From: Oscillibacter sp.
GTDB taxonomy: Bacteria; Bacillota; Clostridia; Oscillospirales; Oscillospiraceae
DNA: 34,014 nucleotides
Direction: 5' to 3'
Assembly (NCBI GenBank): GCA_003522105.1
Contig: DPGF01000092.1
Span: forward strand, 1 to 34,014
Under the pieces are notes generated by a model that saw only the letters and a list, made by a program, of their open reading frames with translations, searched no databases and was not told where the DNA came from. A program made the position numbers and the translations under genes. Shown here in pieces: positions 30,388 to 34,014 of this stretch; position 1 is the stretch's first letter, and every line of letters begins with the position of its first letter.

Positions 30388-31542
30388 ATGGGACAGAGCC
30401 TGGATCTCTTCTGCCGCCGGTATGGGCATACGCGTCTGCTGGACGAATGGGACGCGGAGCGGAACCTGCCGCTGACGCCCGAGTCCGTGTCCTATGGAAG
30501 CCACGAGCGGGTGTGGTGGCGCTGCGAACAGGGACATAAGTGGCAGGCGGCGATCTACGCGCGGACCAATGGTTCCGGCTGCCCCTACTGTGCGGGCAAG
30601 AAGGTCGGACAGGGCAATGATCTTATGTCGCTCTATCCCGAACTGGCTGCGCAGTGGGATCTGCAAAAAAATGCGCCGCGAAAGCCGTCGGACTTTTCTG
30701 CGGGGAGCCAACGCCTTGTGTGGTGGCGGTGTGAAAAGGGACACTCCTGGCGGGCGCAGATCCGCTCCCGCGTGTCCGGCTGCGGCTGCCCCGTCTGTGC
30801 CGACAGGCTCGTGGTAGCGGGCGAAAATTCGCTGGCGGATGCTTCACCGGAGCTGGCGCGCCAATGGGATGCGGAAAAGAACGCTCCGCTGACGCCGCAG
30901 CAGGTCACCGCCGGAACACGGCGTAAGGTATGGTGGAAGTGCGCGAGGGGACACTCATGGCGAGCCTCCGTCGCTTCGCGGGCCAATCAGAAAACGGGCT
31001 GCCCCATCTGTGGCGGGAAAGAGGTGCAGAAGGGATTCAACGACCTTGCATCGCTCTATCCGGCGTTGGCCGGAGAATGGGACGCGGCGAAAAACGGCGC
31101 GCTGACGCCGGAGTCGGTCACGCCCGCCAGCAACCGCAAGGTGTGGTGGCGGTGCGAAAAAGGCCATTCCTACCGCGCCGTGATCGCCCAGCGCGTGCAG
31201 CGCGGCAGCGGCTGTCCCTACTGCACGAACCGGAAGGTTCTGCCGGGGTTCAACGATCTTGCGACCGTTCAGCCGCTCATTGCCAGACAGTGGCACCCGA
31301 CGCTCAACGGCGGCCTGACGCCGGAGATGGTGACGGCGGGCAGCAACCGCAAGGTCTGGTGGCAGTGCCCCTTGGGGCACACCTGGAAGGCGGTCGTCTA
31401 TTCCCGCGCGGGGTCGCAGCGGTGCGGCTGCCCCATCTGTGCCGGAAAGGGAAAGCAGAAAAATGTGCGGTACGAGGAAATCCTCGCAGAGTCCGCAGAA
31501 TCCTCCGCAGCCGAAGGAAAGGCGGACATGCAGCGGATATGA
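30388..31542 (+). CDS. Five-repeat zinc-ribbon protein (DUF4379-like)
   Basis: The protein (384 aa) consists of five ~72-residue repeats, each with W-[RKQ]-C-x-x-G-H-x-[WY] followed about 20 residues later by C-P-x-C. That gives five predicted zinc sites with C,H,C,C ligands. Between them lie WDAEKN..LTPE segments and LYPELAxQW segments. This matches the family I recall as the probable zinc-ribbon domain DUF4379, which is linked to nucleic-acid binding and to treble-clef nucleases; no nuclease motif is visible here. No signal peptide is seen, so it is cytoplasmic. AGGGG lies 8 bases before this ATG, favouring it over a GTG three codons earlier. It is the first gene after the invertible segment. 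Confidence 0.85.
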   Translation: MGQSLDLFCRRYGHTRLLDEWDAERNLPLTPESVSYGSHERVWWRCEQGHKWQAAIYARTNGSGCPYCAGKKVGQGNDLMSLYPELAAQWDLQKNAPRKPSDFSAGSQRLVWWRCEKGHSWRAQIRSRVSGCGCPVCADRLVVAGENSLADASPELARQWDAEKNAPLTPQQVTAGTRRKVWWKCARGHSWRASVASRANQKTGCPICGGKEVQKGFNDLASLYPALAGEWDAAKNGALTPESVTPASNRKVWWRCEKGHSYRAVIAQRVQRGSGCPYCTNRKVLPGFNDLATVQPLIARQWHPTLNGGLTPEMVTAGSNRKVWWQCPLGHTWKAVVYSRAGSQRCGCPICAGKGKQKNVRYEEILAESAESSAAEGKADMQRI

Positions 31543-31636
31543 AAACCGCCCGCACGAAGCGCATTCACGGCAGATAAAGCACGTTCCGCCACAGGCGGGC
31601 TTCACATAGATATTTTTATGTATTTGGAGGATAAGT

Positions 31637-34014
31637 ATGAAAAAACGCTTTTTCGCAGCATTGTTATCATTTATCATGGTTTTCAGTTTGCTGCCGCTCA
31701 ACGCACTGGCGAAGCTGGATACAGGACATAAGATCGATGTTACCTTCACTGTCCTGTATGTGGGGGACGAATTCAGAATTGGCTACAATTACGGTTCTTC
31801 TGAAAAGACGCAGTTTGTTTGCCAGTATTCGACGCCGCACAGCGACACGGCATATAATAATCACACAATCGCTATCAGTGACATCAAGGCAGCAGCTGAT
31901 CGTGCAAGTGTCAACAGCGGTTACCAGATCGTCGGTTGGTCGAAAGAATCCAACGCAAATCCCACAACGTGGTCGCTTAACAAGAGCGGTACGACCGCCT
32001 GCAACAAGGGCACTACGATTTATCTCGTAGCGAAAAATCCAAATCCCACCCCCGCTAAGCCCAGCAAGCCCAGCGGAGATAACGTCAAAAACCTGTTGGG
32101 TGCAAACGTGGTGACAGTTGACTGCATCAACTCCAGTGTTGACCACGCTGATCAGACATATCCCCTGCTGGACGGTTCGTTTACCGTTGGTGACGTTCAG
32201 GGCAGCGCCAGCCCGTACACTTGCACGGTCACGGTGAATGCAGCGAAGTATGTGGATGAGTACAATAAAACAATTTCTGGCCACTCCCTTTCCACTACTG
32301 ATACTACCCCGAAATCCATCACACTGGCTTACGATGGTACAAAGTGGGTCGCTCCGACTAACACTCCTATCGTCTTTAATGTTGTATGTGATGCAACACC
32401 CGCTGATCCAGAATTGGGCAAGAACTTTGTCTTTAGCGCGGATAAGATGGTTGTTAAGTTCATTTGTGAGACTACCATTGACCACAATGACAGCTATGGT
32501 CTGAAGAACGGCTATTACAGTGTAAGTGATAAAAAGAAGAGTGAAAGTGGTAAGTGGCGTTGCGCAATTGAAATTAATCTGAATAAGTATTTTGCTGATT
32601 TTTATAGTAAGGATCATCCCGGTAATATCCGCACGAATCCGAAAGGTGAAATTTCCCGTGTTGTCTATTATCTGGATTGGAACGAGAATTTGCAGAGGTG
32701 GACGGCGTCGGAAAGGCTGATTTCTGCCACTGAGATTCACGTTAAATGCGACGCCACGCCCACGGAGCCCAGCAAGGAAGAAGTCAAGAAGCTGCTGGGC
32801 GACAATGCGGTACAGATCATCTGCACCAACGACGAATCCGGCCACGGCAGCAAGACCTTCGGTTTGATCGACGGCACGTTCAGCATTGTACATAGCGGAT
32901 ACAACTGCGAAGTGAAGATCGATTCCTTCAACGAATATGTGGAGAAGTTTAATACCGAGTTGGACGTTGCGCAGGGTACGCACATTTCCGATGCCAGCAA
33001 AACCAGTAAAGAGCAGATCATTATCAACCTGAAATGGGAAGATGGCGCGTGGACTGCGGTGAACGCTCCTGCCAAGCACTATGTCCTGTGCGTGACTCCT
33101 AAGTACACCGTGACTTACACTGACGGTGTGGAAAACGAGGAAGTCTTTGCCGATCAGGTGTATAGAGACCTCCTGTCCGGCATCGATACCCCTGCGTTCA
33201 ACGGTACCCCGACCCGCACAGACTACGTCTTTGCCGGTTGGAATCCCGAGGTTGCCGAGAAGGTAACTGAGAATGCCACCTACACTGCCCAGTGGAAGGA
33301 AGACAAGAACCACAACGGCACCCCTGACGACGAGGAAGAAAAGTACACCGTTACTTATACCGACGGCGTGGACGGTGAGGAGGTCTTTGCCGATCAGGTG
33401 TATGACAACCTCCTGTCCGGCACCACTACCCCTGCTTTCAAGGGTACCCCGACCCGCGATGGCTACGACTTCACCGGTTGGAAGCCCGCAGTTACTGATA
33501 CCGTGACTGATTCCGTCACCTATGCTGCCCAGTGGACGGCCCGCACTGACCTGAGCTATACCGTCCACTACTATCTCAAGAATACGACGAAGCAGGTCGC
33601 GAATGACAAGAGGGTCAACGGTCAGACCTTCAACGCCGTCGTGGAGGAAGAAGCGATCCGTATCAGCGGTTACCGCGTCTATGGCGACAGCGTGAAATCC
33701 ATCACCATCGGCACCGGCACGAATGAGATCATCTTCTACTACACCCGCGCCTCCCGTCCCTCCGCGTCAAGTACCAGCAAGCCCACGCTGAACACGGGCG
33801 ATCACTACGCCTACGTCATGGGCTATCCCGACGGCACGGTGCGCCCGAACGGCAGCATCACCCGTGCCGAGGTCTCGGCCATTCTCTTCCGCCTGCTCTC
33901 TGACAAGACACGCGATGAGTATTTCACGACCAAGAGCAGCTTCACCGACGTCAAGGCCGGTGCGTGGTACAACAACAGCATCGCGACCCTTGAAAAGGCC
34001 GGCGTGATCGTTGA
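31637..34014 (+). CDS. Secreted SLH-domain surface protein (cut by window end)
   Basis: This open frame continues past the window; 792 residues are visible. A signal peptide (MKKRFFAALL..., cleavage likely after ALA at 25) is followed by an N-terminal domain to about 135 and a Pro/Lys linker (about 135-148). Then come three related ~115-residue beta-type repeats (about 145-490; NLLGANVV, VFSADKMVV, KLLGDNAVQII starts) and two InlB/Listeria-Bacteroides-type repeats (about 491-635; YTVTYTDGV...FADQVY...AGW...TYTAQW). A mucin-binding-like strand region and the first S-layer homology domain (from about 721; YVMGYPDGTVRPNGSITRAEVSAILFRLL) complete the visible part. SLH domains anchor proteins to cell-wall polymers. 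GGAGG lies 7 bases before the ATG. It follows the zinc-ribbon gene by 94 bases without a terminator, so it may share the switched promoter. Confidence 0.9.
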   Translation, partial: MKKRFFAALLSFIMVFSLLPLNALAKLDTGHKIDVTFTVLYVGDEFRIGYNYGSSEKTQFVCQYSTPHSDTAYNNHTIAISDIKAAADRASVNSGYQIVGWSKESNANPTTWSLNKSGTTACNKGTTIYLVAKNPNPTPAKPSKPSGDNVKNLLGANVVTVDCINSSVDHADQTYPLLDGSFTVGDVQGSASPYTCTVTVNAAKYVDEYNKTISGHSLSTTDTTPKSITLAYDGTKWVAPTNTPIVFNVVCDATPADPELGKNFVFSADKMVVKFICETTIDHNDSYGLKNGYYSVSDKKKSESGKWRCAIEINLNKYFADFYSKDHPGNIRTNPKGEISRVVYYLDWNENLQRWTASERLISATEIHVKCDATPTEPSKEEVKKLLGDNAVQIICTNDESGHGSKTFGLIDGTFSIVHSGYNCEVKIDSFNEYVEKFNTELDVAQGTHISDASKTSKEQIIINLKWEDGAWTAVNAPAKHYVLCVTPKYTVTYTDGVENEEVFADQVYRDLLSGIDTPAFNGTPTRTDYVFAGWNPEVAEKVTENATYTAQWKEDKNHNGTPDDEEEKYTVTYTDGVDGEEVFADQVYDNLLSGTTTPAFKGTPTRDGYDFTGWKPAVTDTVTDSVTYAAQWTARTDLSYTVHYYLKNTTKQVANDKRVNGQTFNAVVEEEAIRISGYRVYGDSVKSITIGTGTNEIIFYYTRASRPSASSTSKPTLNTGDHYAYVMGYPDGTVRPNGSITRAEVSAILFRLLSDKTRDEYFTTKSSFTDVKAGAWYNNSIATLEKAGVIV

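Noticed and set aside
31667..33568. A 633-codon minus-strand frame
   Set aside because: It is opposite the SLH surface protein gene, which has a signal peptide, repeats and an SLH domain. The antisense frame has none.

Overview
The window looks like a chromosome segment from a spore-forming, gut-type Clostridia (probably Oscillospiraceae-like Firmicutes). The grounds are two spoVA genes, strong AGGAGG-type ribosome sites, a moderately high GC core, an EFR1-type ferredoxin, a short clostridial deformylase and an SLH surface protein. No 16S gene is present, so this placement is inference.

Layout. Positions 1-9218 are ordinary core genome. They hold a leftward alcohol dehydrogenase, deformylase and flavodoxin-ferredoxin group, two tRNA-Ser genes, a family 2 glycosyltransferase, spoVAE/spoVAD, ridA, a Cys-rich zinc protein, a CDF metal transporter, a sirtuin, and a tRNA-Leu(GAG)-tRNA-Leu(CAG) pair.

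Positions 9195-28056 are an 18.9-kb integrated element bounded by an exact 24-bp duplication of the 3' end of tRNA-Leu(CAG). Reading inward it carries a tyrosine integrase, a repressor with a divergent early promoter, excisionase-like HTH proteins, a replisome organizer broken by one in-frame TAA, a DnaB-like helicase, several small proteins, a 411-aa virion-like protein and a 2513-aa giant protein. The giant has a zinc-protease motif, an LPD3/Barnase-like region and an ADP-ribosyltransferase-like region. A small terminase subunit follows, then a leftward six-gene operon, a divergent RHH-type regulator with three operators, and a two-gene GNAT toxin-antitoxin-like pair. Large terminase, portal, capsid, tail and lysis genes are all missing. 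The gene set therefore resembles a phage satellite or a strongly reduced prophage that could borrow a helper virion.

Just right of attR lies a decayed second integrase (truncated, with an internal TGA). Its C-terminus resembles the first integrase, so this tRNA site has been used more than once.

Positions 29196-34014 hold what I consider the most striking system. A lone tyrosine recombinase is followed one base after its stop by a 27-bp inverted repeat. The repeat reappears inverted 265 bp downstream. Each copy is itself a dyad of 9-bp arms around an asymmetric 6-bp core, as expected of a tyrosine-recombinase crossover site. The enclosed segment carries a rightward promoter candidate and two terminator-like hairpins. 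It sits directly in front of a five-repeat zinc-ribbon protein and a secreted SLH-domain surface protein that runs off the window. The simplest reading is a phase-variable, invertible promoter controlling a cell-surface locus, here apparently in the ON orientation.
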